18,748 bases of DNA from Bifidobacteriaceae bacterium (GCA_031255075.1 JAIRTF010000171.1:1-18748); one strand, 5' to 3'; shown: positions 1-7,248, counted from the stretch's first letter. Made by a program: numbers and translations. The notes: generated from the letters alone by a model not told the origin.

Positions 1-71
1 GTTCGACTTGCATGTGTTAAGCACGCCGCCAGCGTTCGTCCTGAGCCAGGATCAAACTCTCCATCAAAAAA
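1..71 (-). rRNA. rrs: 16S ribosomal RNA, 5' end only (partial)
   Basis: Read on the minus strand, this stretch is the nearly invariant beginning of bacterial 16S rRNA. It contains GAGAGTTTGATCCTGGCTCA followed by GACGAACGCTGGCGGCGTGC and ACATGCAAGTCGAAC, the usual high-GC Gram-positive form. The mature 5' end is placed near position 71 by analogy with other actinobacterial genes (TTTTTTGATGGAGAG); the exact base is an estimate. The rest of the gene, and presumably the 23S and 5S genes, lie beyond the left edge. The gene is co-directional with all protein genes here but has its own promoter and leader. Confidence 0.96.
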
Positions 72-215
72 CAGAAAACAAGACCCCAGCCAACAAAAAA
101 TGTCAACCAGGTCCAAAAAAGACCCATCAACACACATCCATGAACACACTGTTGAGATAAGAAACAACAAACCAACCCGAAGGATTTGGCTTTATCGTGC
201 CGTTCCAGGCACAAC
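72..215 (-). other. rRNA operon leader (transcribed, upstream of 16S)
   Basis: This is the inferred transcribed spacer between the rRNA start site (about 215) and the mature 16S 5' end. It has no plausible reading frame. It changes sharply from the GC-rich flank to T-rich sequence on the minus strand. It contains a short perfect hairpin (GTGCC / GGCAC, arms 197-201 and 208-212, loop of six) just after the predicted start, and a boxA-like antitermination segment at 145-170. Leaders of this kind recruit Nus factors and help RNase III processing; the partner strand for processing would lie after 16S, outside the window. Confidence 0.7.
145..170 (-). promoter_or_regulatory. boxA-like rRNA antitermination segment
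   Basis: On the minus strand this reads TTGTTGTTTCTTATCTCAAC followed by AGTGTG. Actinobacterial rRNA leaders commonly carry TTGTTTGAGAACTCAAnAGTGTG at this place, which includes the boxA antitermination signal. The outer parts match and the middle differs. Position, about 75 bases before mature 16S, fits. The assignment rests on remembered consensus, not on an alignment. Confidence 0.5.
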
Positions 216-221
216 TTTCTA

Positions 222-251
222 AGCTTACACCATGAGCCCGGGGCCGTGCAA
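222..251 (-). promoter_or_regulatory. rRNA operon promoter (probable)
   Basis: On the minus strand there is a -35-like TTGCAC (251-246), an 18-base spacer and a -10-like TAAGCT (227-222). The predicted start is near 215. It is the best sigma-70-type pair between the hydrolase gene and 16S, and it sits where composition switches from GC-rich to the T-rich leader. No A/T-rich UP element is visible upstream. Additional rRNA promoters further up cannot be excluded. Confidence 0.6.
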
Positions 252-404
252 ACCGGACACGCGGCTCGGCGCGTCTTCGGTTGGGCGCCCCATAGCCAGC
301 TGGTAGCAGTGCGCGGGGGCGGCCACGCGGCATCGGCCACCACGGAGAAGTCTGGGGTGCCGAGCCGGGGCCAACGCGCCGCCAGCGGGCGGACGCCAGG
401 TGGG
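252..404. other. Non-coding spacer between hydrolase gene and rRNA promoter
   Basis: This GC-rich spacer lies between the hydrolase stop codon and the rRNA promoter. Apart from a U-less hairpin directly after the stop codon (listed separately) I see no gene, repeat or clear second promoter. Open frames through it are not convincing. Confidence 0.5.
379..392 (-). terminator. Possible U-less terminator hairpin after the NlpC/P60 gene
   Basis: Thirteen bases past the hydrolase stop, the arms CCGCC and GGCGG (379-383 and 388-392) enclose a 4-base loop. There is no T run after it on the minus strand. Many actinobacterial terminators lack a U tail, but a hairpin this short can also occur by chance in GC-rich DNA. 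Confidence 0.3.
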
Positions 405-1124
405 TCAGAAGCGAAGGAAGACCGGCGTGCGGTACATCTCGCGGAACTGGACCACAGTGCCGGTGTGCGGCGAATCAATCATCATGTTGCCGCCGGCGTA
501 GATGCCTACATGGCCGGGGAACCAGACAATGTCCCCGGGCTGAGCCTCAGAGGCCGGAATGATGGTGCCGGCTGCCTTCTGTGACGAGTCAGTCCGGGGG
601 ATGGACTTGCCAACCTGGGCGTAGACAAACTGGGTGAACCCGGAGCAGTCGAAGCCGGACGGGCTGGAGCCACCGTAGACATACGGCGTGCCGACGTATT
701 GCGCGGCGATCTCCAAGATCTCGTTCCCGTGAATCGACTCGGGGATGTTGGTCGCCTTGTCGACGCTAGCCGCCGCCGAGCCGCGCGTGGAGCGCTGATT
801 CGCCCGAGGTGCAGCTGGAGGCTCCGGAGGCGGTACCGGCTTGGTTACCGTCACAACCGCCGCTTCAGCGGTCCAGGCCGCATCTTCAGGAACCGAAGCA
901 AGCGAGCGAGCGCCGATGGCGCCGCGGGCGTCTGCCGCCAGATGCCCGGTTTCGACAGCCTCGGTAGTCGCGGCTGCAGCGGGCGTCACCAGACCAAAGA
1001 GCATGCCGCTGGTGGCGGCCACGACGGCCGTCTTCCGAGCGACGTCACGATCTGAAAGGACTTGCAAAGGTGTGGTTGCACGTTCGGCCACGCAGTGCCG
1101 CGCGGCGTAGGTACGTGTTGACAC
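405..1124 (-). CDS. Secreted NlpC/P60 family peptidoglycan hydrolase
   Basis: This 239-residue protein has an N-terminal export signal and a C-terminal NlpC/P60 cysteine peptidase domain. Such enzymes cleave the D,L-peptide bond in the stem peptides of peptidoglycan and help daughter cells separate; the function here is inferred from the family. A basic stretch near residues 24-32 is followed by a hydrophobic segment ending in TPAAAAT, typical of a signal peptide. A Pro/Ala-rich linker spans about 90-125. The catalytic domain shows Cys160 in FDCSGF, His205 in GHVGIYAG and His220 in DSPH, the expected triad. The start is GTG at 1124, chosen because AGGAG lies five bases upstream. The gene stands alone between fprA and the rRNA operon. 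Its long leader carries a c-di-AMP riboswitch. No LysM or SH3 binding domain is visible. Confidence 0.9.
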   Translation of the reverse strand: MSTRTYAARHCVAERATTPLQVLSDRDVARKTAVVAATSGMLFGLVTPAAAATTEAVETGHLAADARGAIGARSLASVPEDAAWTAEAAVVTVTKPVPPPEPPAAPRANQRSTRGSAAASVDKATNIPESIHGNEILEIAAQYVGTPYVYGGSSPSGFDCSGFTQFVYAQVGKSIPRTDSSQKAAGTIIPASEAQPGDIVWFPGHVGIYAGGNMMIDSPHTGTVVQFREMYRTPVFLRF

Positions 1125-1137
1125 GCTGTCTCCTCAT

Positions 1138-1345
1138 AACCTGCGGAGTGAGCTGTCGGGTGCGGGCGGGAGATTTGCCCGGCCAGGTCCTAGGTCGACC
1201 TGTCTTTACCCCAAGGTGGTCACGCCGCACCACGCCGCCTCTTGACTTCAGGTCAACGCTTGGTGAAGCGATTCCGCCGGATTTGGTTCCTCCGTTCCTG
1301 CCAGTGTTTGTTGGCACCACAGCGGGGGCAGGATTCGGTATCCCG
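1138..1345 (-). ncRNA. Cyclic-di-AMP riboswitch (ydaO/yuaA class)
   Basis: The minus-strand leader carries hallmark segments of this aptamer in the right order. They are ACCGAATCCTGCC; a 6-bp stem CCTGCC/GGCAGG (1332-1327 with 1302-1297); GGAACGGAGGAACCA; several short perfect hairpins (CGCTT/AAGCG, TTGAC/GTCAA, GTGGT/ACCAC, CAGGTC/GACCTG); and finally CCGGGCAAATCTCCCGCCCG followed by CACCCGACAGCTCACTCC. The last block closely resembles the conserved 3' end of the family. In Actinobacteria this class is known to control cell-wall hydrolase genes (rpf, NlpC/P60), which fits the gene immediately downstream. The 5' limit is uncertain and may reach about 1400. The aptamer ends only a few bases before the ribosome binding site, leaving no room for a separate terminator. 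Confidence 0.82.
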
Positions 1346-1416
1346 CGCGGCGGCCCTTAGAGGAGGGTTCTTCAGGCGTTCACCACCATACGGAACCCTT
1401 CGGCAAATGTCACGTT

Positions 1417-1461
1417 AAGATAACGGGAACTGGTGGAAGACATGTGAAGGAACTGTGAAGG
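1417..1461 (-). promoter_or_regulatory. Promoter region of the hydrolase gene with direct-repeat operator candidate
   Basis: On the minus strand a -10-like TATCTT lies at 1422-1417. No good -35 hexamer sits at the right distance. Instead a direct repeat CCTTCACA (1461-1454 and 1450-1443, period 11) overlaps the -35 region. Direct repeats with an 11-base period and a TCACA core are typical of OmpR-family response regulators such as PhoP and MtrA, and MtrA regulates cell-wall hydrolase genes in Actinobacteria. A CGTTA/TAACG inverted repeat (1413-1425) overlaps the -10. The predicted start near 1410 places the riboswitch within the leader. The assignment is inference. Confidence 0.45.
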
Positions 1462-1490
1462 CGCAGGTAGATCCACCTAAGATTGTTTCA

Positions 1491-1508
1491 AGAAAGTTGG
1501 CCTCAACT
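1491..1508 (-). terminator. Weak terminator-like hairpin after fprA
   Basis: On the minus strand AGTTG-AGGC-CAACT (1508-1495) is followed by TTCTT, 28 bases past the fprA stop. The stem has only five pairs and the tail is short, so termination would be weak at best. It is the only candidate between fprA and the hydrolase promoter. Confidence 0.25.
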
Positions 1509-1535
1509 GGGCGTTTGCGGCCTGGCGCCGGGCTG

Positions 1536-2903
1536 TCAGGTGCCCTGCTCGGCTGCTTGAATCATCTCTTCGCGCGTCGCGAACTTAACCCTAGAACGCC
1601 CCGCAGACTCCCCCCGGGCGGCCTCCGCCCGGTCAACCGCCAGCCAATCGCGCCAGCTGACCGGCCGCACGCCGCGCTGGGCCAGCAGCCGCGTCAACGA
1701 ATCAGACGAACGGTCCGGAGCAGGCGGCAAAGAGGCCAGATCCGCCACCATGTGGCCAACAGTTTCCAAGGCGTCAGACTTGGTGGAACCGATCAACCCG
1801 ACCGGGCCGCGTTTGATCCAGCCGGTGGTATACAAACCCGCCAGCGGCGCCCCTGATTCGTCTACGACACGGCCGCCGGCATTTGGCACCACGCCCCGCA
1901 GTTCGTCAAACGGCGCTCCCGGCACCGGCGAACCGAAGTAGCCGACCGCTCGATAGATGGCCTGGACCGGCCAGGTGGCCAACTCATCGGTGTCCACCAC
2001 GCCGCCAGCGCCATCCGGGCGGGTCCGGCGGACGGCCAGCCCAGTCACCGCGGTGGCGCCTTCAACCCGCTCTGGGCGCCAGAAGAAGTGCAAATGGATT
2101 GTCCGCTCCGCAGAGGCTGTCGGCGGCTGAGGGGCGTCACGCCAGGCCTCCAGAGTCTTGACCGCCTGGCGCAGGCGCCCGTTGGCGGCTATGGCCTCCA
2201 GTTCATGGGGGGTGAAGTCGAAATCGCGTTGATCCACCACCATCCGGACGCCGGGCACCTGGCCCAGTTCACGCAGCTCCAATGGGGAGAACTTGACCGC
2301 CGCCGGGCCGCGCCGCCCAAAGACGTGAATCTCCCGCAGGGGCGAATTCTGGAAGGTCTCCAGCACGTGGCCGGGCATATCAGTCTTGGCCAAGTCTTCT
2401 GGGCGGCGGGCCAGCACCCGGGCCACATCCAGGGCCACATTGCCGTTCCCAATGACCGCCACCTGTTCTGCATCCAGCGGCCAGTTCTGGGGGTAGTCCG
2501 GGTGGGCGTCATACCAGGACACAAAGTCTGCGCCGCCGAAGGACCCTGCCAGTTCCACCCCTTCAATGGCCAGGGCCGCGTCCTTGAGCGCCCCGGTGGC
2601 CAGCAGGACGGCGTCATACCGTTGGCGCAGTTCCGCCAGCGACACATCGGTGCCGACCTTGATGTTGCCCCAGAAACGCACCTGGCCGCCGTCCAGAATC
2701 TGGTGCAGCGAATCGACAATCGACTTGATCCGCGGGTGATCCGGTGCCACCCCATAGCGAATCAGCCCAAAAGGTGTGGGCAGCGCCTCCAACACGTCGA
2801 TCTGAGCCTCCGGTAGGCGGTTGGCCAGAATCTCCGACGCGTACAAGCCGGCCGGCCCGGCTCCGACCACCGCGATCCGCGGAAGACTGGTCGCCTCAGA
2901 CAA
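1536..2903 (-). CDS. fprA: Ferredoxin/adrenodoxin-NADP reductase, FprA type
   Basis: This 455-residue flavoprotein transfers electrons between NADP(H) and ferredoxin and belongs to the adrenodoxin-reductase-like group. The FAD site is VVGAGPAGLYASE at about residues 12-24. The family motif PFGLIRYGVAPDHP is at 44-57. The NADP site is VIGNGNVALDVAR at 150-162, with FGRRGP (Arg197, Arg198) positioned for the NADP 2'-phosphate. GWIKRGPVGLIGSTKSDA near the C terminus is also diagnostic. Length agrees with FprA, and there is no fused N-terminal ferredoxin domain as in FprB. The start is TTG at 2903, supported by AAGGAGA just upstream. It follows the polyprenyl synthase by 82 bases and may be co-transcribed with the nuo genes or have its own promoter; no clear one is visible. 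Its physiological ferredoxin is not encoded here. Confidence 0.92.
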   Translation of the reverse strand: MSEATSLPRIAVVGAGPAGLYASEILANRLPEAQIDVLEALPTPFGLIRYGVAPDHPRIKSIVDSLHQILDGGQVRFWGNIKVGTDVSLAELRQRYDAVLLATGALKDAALAIEGVELAGSFGGADFVSWYDAHPDYPQNWPLDAEQVAVIGNGNVALDVARVLARRPEDLAKTDMPGHVLETFQNSPLREIHVFGRRGPAAVKFSPLELRELGQVPGVRMVVDQRDFDFTPHELEAIAANGRLRQAVKTLEAWRDAPQPPTASAERTIHLHFFWRPERVEGATAVTGLAVRRTRPDGAGGVVDTDELATWPVQAIYRAVGYFGSPVPGAPFDELRGVVPNAGGRVVDESGAPLAGLYTTGWIKRGPVGLIGSTKSDALETVGHMVADLASLPPAPDRSSDSLTRLLAQRGVRPVSWRDWLAVDRAEAARGESAGRSRVKFATREEMIQAAEQGT

Positions 2904-2985
2904 GCTGTCTCCTTATAACTCTTTAGCTCTTAAGTCCACGCGGGCGCCAGTTGCTTTCCAGCGGCACCCGAATCCTGATGCTGAG

Positions 2986-4008
2986 TCAGGCTAGGCGGCG
3001 GACAAACAGGTCCGCAACTTCTGCCAGAGCCTGCTTGACCGGCCCGGCCGGCAACGGATCCAAATGACCCAACGCCTGGTTGGCCCAACTGCGGGCCAGC
3101 GCCCGGGCCTCGTCCAACGCTGGGTTGGCGCACAGGCGGTCCACTACGGCGGCCAGGACCGCGTCATCGGACAAATCGCCGGCCATGTCTTGCGCCAGGC
3201 GGATGTCTTCCGAATCGGAGCGGCCCTCTGCCTGATCGCGGCGAGCAGCGGCCTCCACCAACAGCCGCGGCATAGTGGGAACGCCTTCACGCAAGTCGGT
3301 GCCGGGGGTCTTGCCGGTAACGGCGGTCGGGGAGGTCAGGTCAATGATGTCATCCGCTAGCTGGAAGGCCACGCCAACGGCCTCACCGTAGGCCACCAGG
3401 GCCTCCACTTGAGTGGCAGGCACCCCCGCCAGCTGGGCCCCGAACCGTGCCGAGGTAGCAATCAGCGCGCCGGTCTTATCAGCCAAGACCGACAGGTGGA
3501 AAGCCACCGGGTCTTCATCAGCGGCCGGCCCGGTGGTCTCATGGATTTGGCCAAGGCATAGCCGCTCAAAGGTTTGGGCTTGGATCAGCACATATTCCGG
3601 CCCCAAACCAGCCACGATTTGGGACGCCCTGGCGAACAGCAGATCCCCGGTCAGGATCGCTACCGAGGGGCCGTAAACCTCATGGGCGGATGGTGTGCCG
3701 CGTCGCAGCGGAGCCGCGTCCATCACGTCGTCATGGTAGAGAGACGCCAAATGGGTCAACTCCACCACTGCCGCCGAATCAATCACCCGTTGGTCCACAC
3801 CGCGACCCAAGGATGCGCCCAGCAACACCAACAGCGGGCGCAGACGCTTACCACCGGCCTTCAGCAAATGCGAACTGGCTTGTTCAACCATCGAATCAGA
3901 CGAGGCAACGGCACTCTCCAAGCGCGCTTCAACTTCTCGCAGTCCCCTTACCAGCGTGGCTTGAAGGTCCGGGTCGGCAAGGGAGATAGCCAGTGTGGCG
4001 TCAGTCAT
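2986..4008 (-). CDS. Long-chain polyprenyl diphosphate synthase (probable menaquinone side chain)
   Basis: This 340-residue trans-isoprenyl diphosphate synthase adds isopentenyl units to an allylic primer. The first aspartate-rich motif DDVMD is at 93-97 and the second, DDIID, at 219-223. GGKRLRP (52-58) and GKTPGTDLREG (232-242) are further conserved substrate-binding segments. The residues four and five before the first motif are Ser89 and Ala88. Small side chains there leave the product tunnel open and suggest a long product (roughly C35 to C50). Actinobacteria use menaquinone, so the likely role is making its tail; homologues are named hepT, grcC or ispB. The start is ATG at 4008 with AGGAG at 4017-4013. 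It begins 28 bases after nuoN, with no terminator between, so it is probably the next gene of the complex I operon. Exact chain length cannot be read from sequence. Confidence 0.9.
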   Translation of the reverse strand: MTDATLAISLADPDLQATLVRGLREVEARLESAVASSDSMVEQASSHLLKAGGKRLRPLLVLLGASLGRGVDQRVIDSAAVVELTHLASLYHDDVMDAAPLRRGTPSAHEVYGPSVAILTGDLLFARASQIVAGLGPEYVLIQAQTFERLCLGQIHETTGPAADEDPVAFHLSVLADKTGALIATSARFGAQLAGVPATQVEALVAYGEAVGVAFQLADDIIDLTSPTAVTGKTPGTDLREGVPTMPRLLVEAAARRDQAEGRSDSEDIRLAQDMAGDLSDDAVLAAVVDRLCANPALDEARALARSWANQALGHLDPLPAGPVKQALAEVADLFVRRLA

Positions 4009-4036
4009 TCGGCTCCTAGCAGCAGATCGGCAAGCA

Positions 4037-5638
4037 CTAGCGCGTCAGCATCAACAGGCTGGACAGCTCCTCAGTGAAGCTCAAGAACCAGCCCGGCACA
4101 ATGCCCAGCACCAGAGTAAGTGCCAACGATACAGCTATAGCGATCTGTGTGAAACCGAGAGTCCGGACACCAATACCAGGGCCAACTGTTGTCAGCCGGA
4201 CTTCTTCATCTGGCGGTGAGTCGAAGAACATGACCTGAATAACCCGCGCATAGAAGAAGGCCGCCGCCGCAGAGCAAGCCAAACCAACAATGCCCAGGGC
4301 CGCCGCACCGGAGCCGAAGGCGGCCCCGAAGACAGCGAACTTGGCCACAAACCCGGAGGTCAGCGGAATGCCCGCGAAGCTCAGCAAGAAGATCGCGAAG
4401 CAACCGGCCAGCAACGGCGAACGCCGCCCCAGACCACGCCACTGATCCAAACCGGTGGCCTCGCCACGCATGTGTCCGTCCGAATCAACCTCCCGCACCA
4501 GCGACAGCACCCCGAAGGCGCCAACTGTTGAAATGCCGTAAGTGAACAGGTAGAACAGTGACCCACTAAGCCCTTCCAGGCTGTAGGCGGTGACGCCCAC
4601 CAGGATGAAACCGGCGTGAGCAATGGCAGAGTAGGCCAGCAACCGTTTGACGTCCTTTTGGACCAGGCCAACCACGGTGCCAACCACCATGGTCAAGATG
4701 GCAACTGTCCACAGGACCGGTTCCAGGCTCCACTCCAGACCGGGCACCATGGCGTAGATCACCCGCAGCAAAGCGCCGAAAGCCGCGATCTTGGTGCAAG
4801 CCGCCATGAAACCGGTGACCACTGTGGGCGCACCTTGGTACACGTCCGGCGTCCAAGCGTGGAACGGCACGGCGCCCACCTTGAACAGCAAACCGACCAG
4901 GATCAGCACCGCGCCAACCACCAGGATTGGGCTGAGCCCGGTAACCGAGGAGACCGAAATCTGAATCACGTAAAGGTTCAGCGTGCCGGTCGCGCCGTAC
5001 ACCCAGGCCGCCCCGAACAGGAAGAAGGCGGAGGCCAAGGCTCCCAGCAGGAAGTACTTCAGGGACGCTTCTTGCGACAACAGCCGCCGATGCCGCGCCA
5101 TGCCCGTCAGCAGATACAGCGGCAAAGACAGCACCTCAAGTGAAACAAACAAGGTGATCAGATCGGTGGCCGCCGGGAAGAGCATCATGCCGCCGACAGC
5201 AAACAACACCAGCGGGAAGACATCAGTCTGGGTCCAGCCGGCCCGCCGGACCTGCTCTTCATATTCAGACGCCGGCACGGCCGAAGCCTGCGGCGCGAAG
5301 GCGTCCTCACCTTGGACGGTGCGGTCCGCAATGACCAACAATCCCAGCAACGAACAGGCAGCGATGGCCAGTTGCAAATACAAAGCCATCGGGTCAACCG
5401 CCAGGTTGCCTTGGGCGGCAGCCGTGGTGGACGATGACGCGGTCAACGCCAGTTGCAACGCCACCAGCCCGGCAGCCGCTACGGACAGCAAAGCCAACGG
5501 AACCTGGACCAGGCGCCGCGCCTGGCGCGGCACGAAGGCCTCAACCAGCGTGGCCACGACGGCCGCGCCTAGCACTATCAGGACCGGCGCCAGAGCCGAC
5601 CATTCAATATGGATCTCAGGGGCTGCAAGCACACTCAT
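4037..5638 (-). CDS. nuoN: NADH-quinone oxidoreductase subunit N
   Basis: This is a 533-residue antiporter-like membrane subunit of complex I, one of three that carry proton translocation in the membrane arm. The sequence is almost wholly hydrophobic, about 14 helices. Expected charged residues are present: Glu168 in SLEVLSLPLY, Lys194 in SLKYFLLG, Lys253 in LFKVGAVPFHAW, Lys283 in ACTKIAAFG, and a later lysine in SGFVAKFAVF. A hydrophilic stretch at about 104-140 between two helices is longer than in E. coli but, from memory, occurs in other actinobacterial NuoN. The ATG at 5638 overlaps the nuoM stop as ATGA, with AAGGGGG upstream, so translation is coupled. It is the last nuo gene; the polyprenyl synthase follows. 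Confidence 0.96.
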   Translation of the reverse strand: MSVLAAPEIHIEWSALAPVLIVLGAAVVATLVEAFVPRQARRLVQVPLALLSVAAAGLVALQLALTASSSTTAAAQGNLAVDPMALYLQLAIAACSLLGLLVIADRTVQGEDAFAPQASAVPASEYEEQVRRAGWTQTDVFPLVLFAVGGMMLFPAATDLITLFVSLEVLSLPLYLLTGMARHRRLLSQEASLKYFLLGALASAFFLFGAAWVYGATGTLNLYVIQISVSSVTGLSPILVVGAVLILVGLLFKVGAVPFHAWTPDVYQGAPTVVTGFMAACTKIAAFGALLRVIYAMVPGLEWSLEPVLWTVAILTMVVGTVVGLVQKDVKRLLAYSAIAHAGFILVGVTAYSLEGLSGSLFYLFTYGISTVGAFGVLSLVREVDSDGHMRGEATGLDQWRGLGRRSPLLAGCFAIFLLSFAGIPLTSGFVAKFAVFGAAFGSGAAALGIVGLACSAAAAFFYARVIQVMFFDSPPDEEVRLTTVGPGIGVRTLGFTQIAIAVSLALTLVLGIVPGWFLSFTEELSSLLMLTR

Positions 5639-7236
5639 GACTGACCCCCTTCCAGGCTTGAACTGGCTCTACCGACGGTGACCAGGCTTTCCGCGCCTGG
5701 ATCAGGCGCTGACAGCAGGTTCTCCAGAACCTCCGGCAGTGGTTCCTTGTAGCCGGCCTGTTCAACGGTTTCAGCGGCCGGGGCCTTCAACCAGTCGATG
5801 GCGGGCTTTGGATACAGGCCGAACACCAGCATCAACGCGATCAAGGGCGCGACAACCCACAGTTCGCGGCCGTTCAGGTCCGGTGTGTCTGCCAGATCGT
5901 CCTGCTTGGGGCCGGTGAAGATCTTTTGGTAGGCGATCAGTATGTACAGCGCCGCCATGATCACACCCAGAGCGGAGATGACCGCCGCCGCCGGGATCCG
6001 TTGATAAGTGCCAACCAGCACCATGAACTCGGAGACAAAGGTGGACAAACCGGGCAGCGCCACGGCGGACAGGCCCACCACCAGGAAGGTTCCAGCCAGC
6101 AGCGGAGTGGTCCGTTGCAGACCGGGACCCATCTTGGTCATGTCTTGAGTGCCGCGCCGGGCAATCAAGAAGCCGGCCAACAAGAACAAGGCGCCGGTCG
6201 ATAGACCATGGTTGACCATGTAGAAGCTGGCGCCGATCTCCGCCGTGGATGTGAAGGCGAACACACCTAGGACAATGAAGCCGAAGTGGGAGACCGATGT
6301 GTAAGCGATCATTCGCAGAATGTCGCTTTGGCCAAGCGCCAACAGCGCACCCCAGAAGATCGAAACCACCGCCAGCACCACTATCACCGGCGCCGCCCAA
6401 GTGGTGGCCTCCGGGAACAACGGCAGACACAAGGTGATCATGCCGAAGGTGCCAACTTTGTCCAAGACGCCCACCAACAGAACGGAGGTTCCGGGCTTGG
6501 CGGCCTGAGCGGCATCGGGCAACCAAGTGTGGACCGGGAACATTGGTGCCTTGACAGCGAAAGCCACAAAGAATGACAGGAACATCAGCCGTTCCACGCT
6601 GGTGGAGCCCCAATCGAAGCCGATCAGCGAATCGATCATGAAACCGGTGCGTCCGCGCGGGCCGGATGTCCACACGGCGATCACACCGGCCAGCATCACC
6701 AGGCCGCCGGCCAGCGAATAGAGCAGGAACTTGACGGCGGCTTTCTTGGCCCCCGGCCCGCCGAACGATCCGATCATGAAGTAGACCGGGATCAGCATCG
6801 CCTCAAACAGCAGGTAGAAGAAGAACACGTCCCGGGCGGCGAAGACCGCGATCATGAACGTCTCCAGGCACAGCACCAAAGCCGCGTAGTGGGCGGCCTT
6901 GGCCGGGTCTGGTTGTTCCTTCCAGGCGGCCAGCAGCACCAACGGCACCAGCAGGGCGCTGAGCAGCACCATGGTCAGGCCGACACCGTTAACTCCCACC
7001 GCGTAGGACACGCCGAACTGAGGAATCCATTCGTAGCGCTCAGCGAACTGGATAGAACCGTCCGCCTTGAAGCCGGTGGCCATCACCACCGCTAACGCCA
7101 AAACCACCACGGACCAGCCGAACGCGATCTGCCGGGCGAAACGCTGGAGGGCGGGGCCGCCCAGCCAAACCACCAAGGCGCCCACGGCGGGGGCCGCGAT
7201 CAGCACAGTCAACCAGGGGAAAGTCTCCATAGTCAT
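5635..7236 (-). CDS. nuoM: NADH-quinone oxidoreductase subunit M
   Basis: This is a 533-residue antiporter-like proton-pumping subunit with about 14 membrane helices. Key residues correspond to those studied in E. coli: Glu145 in LFEAMLIPVYFMIG, Lys229 in AVKAPMFPVHTWLPDA, Lys260 in GVLDKVGTFG, and a glutamate in FVSEFMVLVG near the C-terminal third. The ATG at 7236 lies 12 bases after the nuoL stop; a second Met two codons further in is an alternative start. The upstream AGAGGA is about ten bases away, a less ideal ribosome site than most in the operon. Its stop overlaps the nuoN start by four bases. Length and motifs are normal for the family. Confidence 0.97.
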   Translation of the reverse strand: MTMETFPWLTVLIAAPAVGALVVWLGGPALQRFARQIAFGWSVVVLALAVVMATGFKADGSIQFAERYEWIPQFGVSYAVGVNGVGLTMVLLSALLVPLVLLAAWKEQPDPAKAAHYAALVLCLETFMIAVFAARDVFFFYLLFEAMLIPVYFMIGSFGGPGAKKAAVKFLLYSLAGGLVMLAGVIAVWTSGPRGRTGFMIDSLIGFDWGSTSVERLMFLSFFVAFAVKAPMFPVHTWLPDAAQAAKPGTSVLLVGVLDKVGTFGMITLCLPLFPEATTWAAPVIVVLAVVSIFWGALLALGQSDILRMIAYTSVSHFGFIVLGVFAFTSTAEIGASFYMVNHGLSTGALFLLAGFLIARRGTQDMTKMGPGLQRTTPLLAGTFLVVGLSAVALPGLSTFVSEFMVLVGTYQRIPAAAVISALGVIMAALYILIAYQKIFTGPKQDDLADTPDLNGRELWVVAPLIALMLVFGLYPKPAIDWLKAPAAETVEQAGYKEPLPEVLENLLSAPDPGAESLVTVGRASSSLEGGQS

Positions 7237-7248
7237 ATCTCTTTTCCT

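Noticed and set aside
78..106. TTGACA on the minus strand (106-101) as an rRNA promoter
   Set aside because: A -10 at the right distance would read TCTTGT and the start would fall inside or next to mature 16S, leaving no leader. The pair at 251-222 fits better.
1045..1320. 91-codon minus-strand frame upstream of the hydrolase
   Set aside because: It overlaps the hydrolase start in another frame and lies mainly within the riboswitch aptamer, whose structure explains the sequence.
2088..2816. Long open frame on the plus strand opposite fprA
   Set aside because: It is antisense to a clear FprA gene, has low-complexity His/Gln-rich composition, and matches no family. The same applies to plus-strand frames opposite nuoN (4616-5143, 4983-5681) and nuoG (14235-14834).
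2974..2990. CCTGA/TCAGG hairpin at the end of the polyprenyl synthase gene as a terminator
   Set aside because: It has five base pairs with a 7-base loop, overlaps the stop codon and has no T run; too weak to claim.
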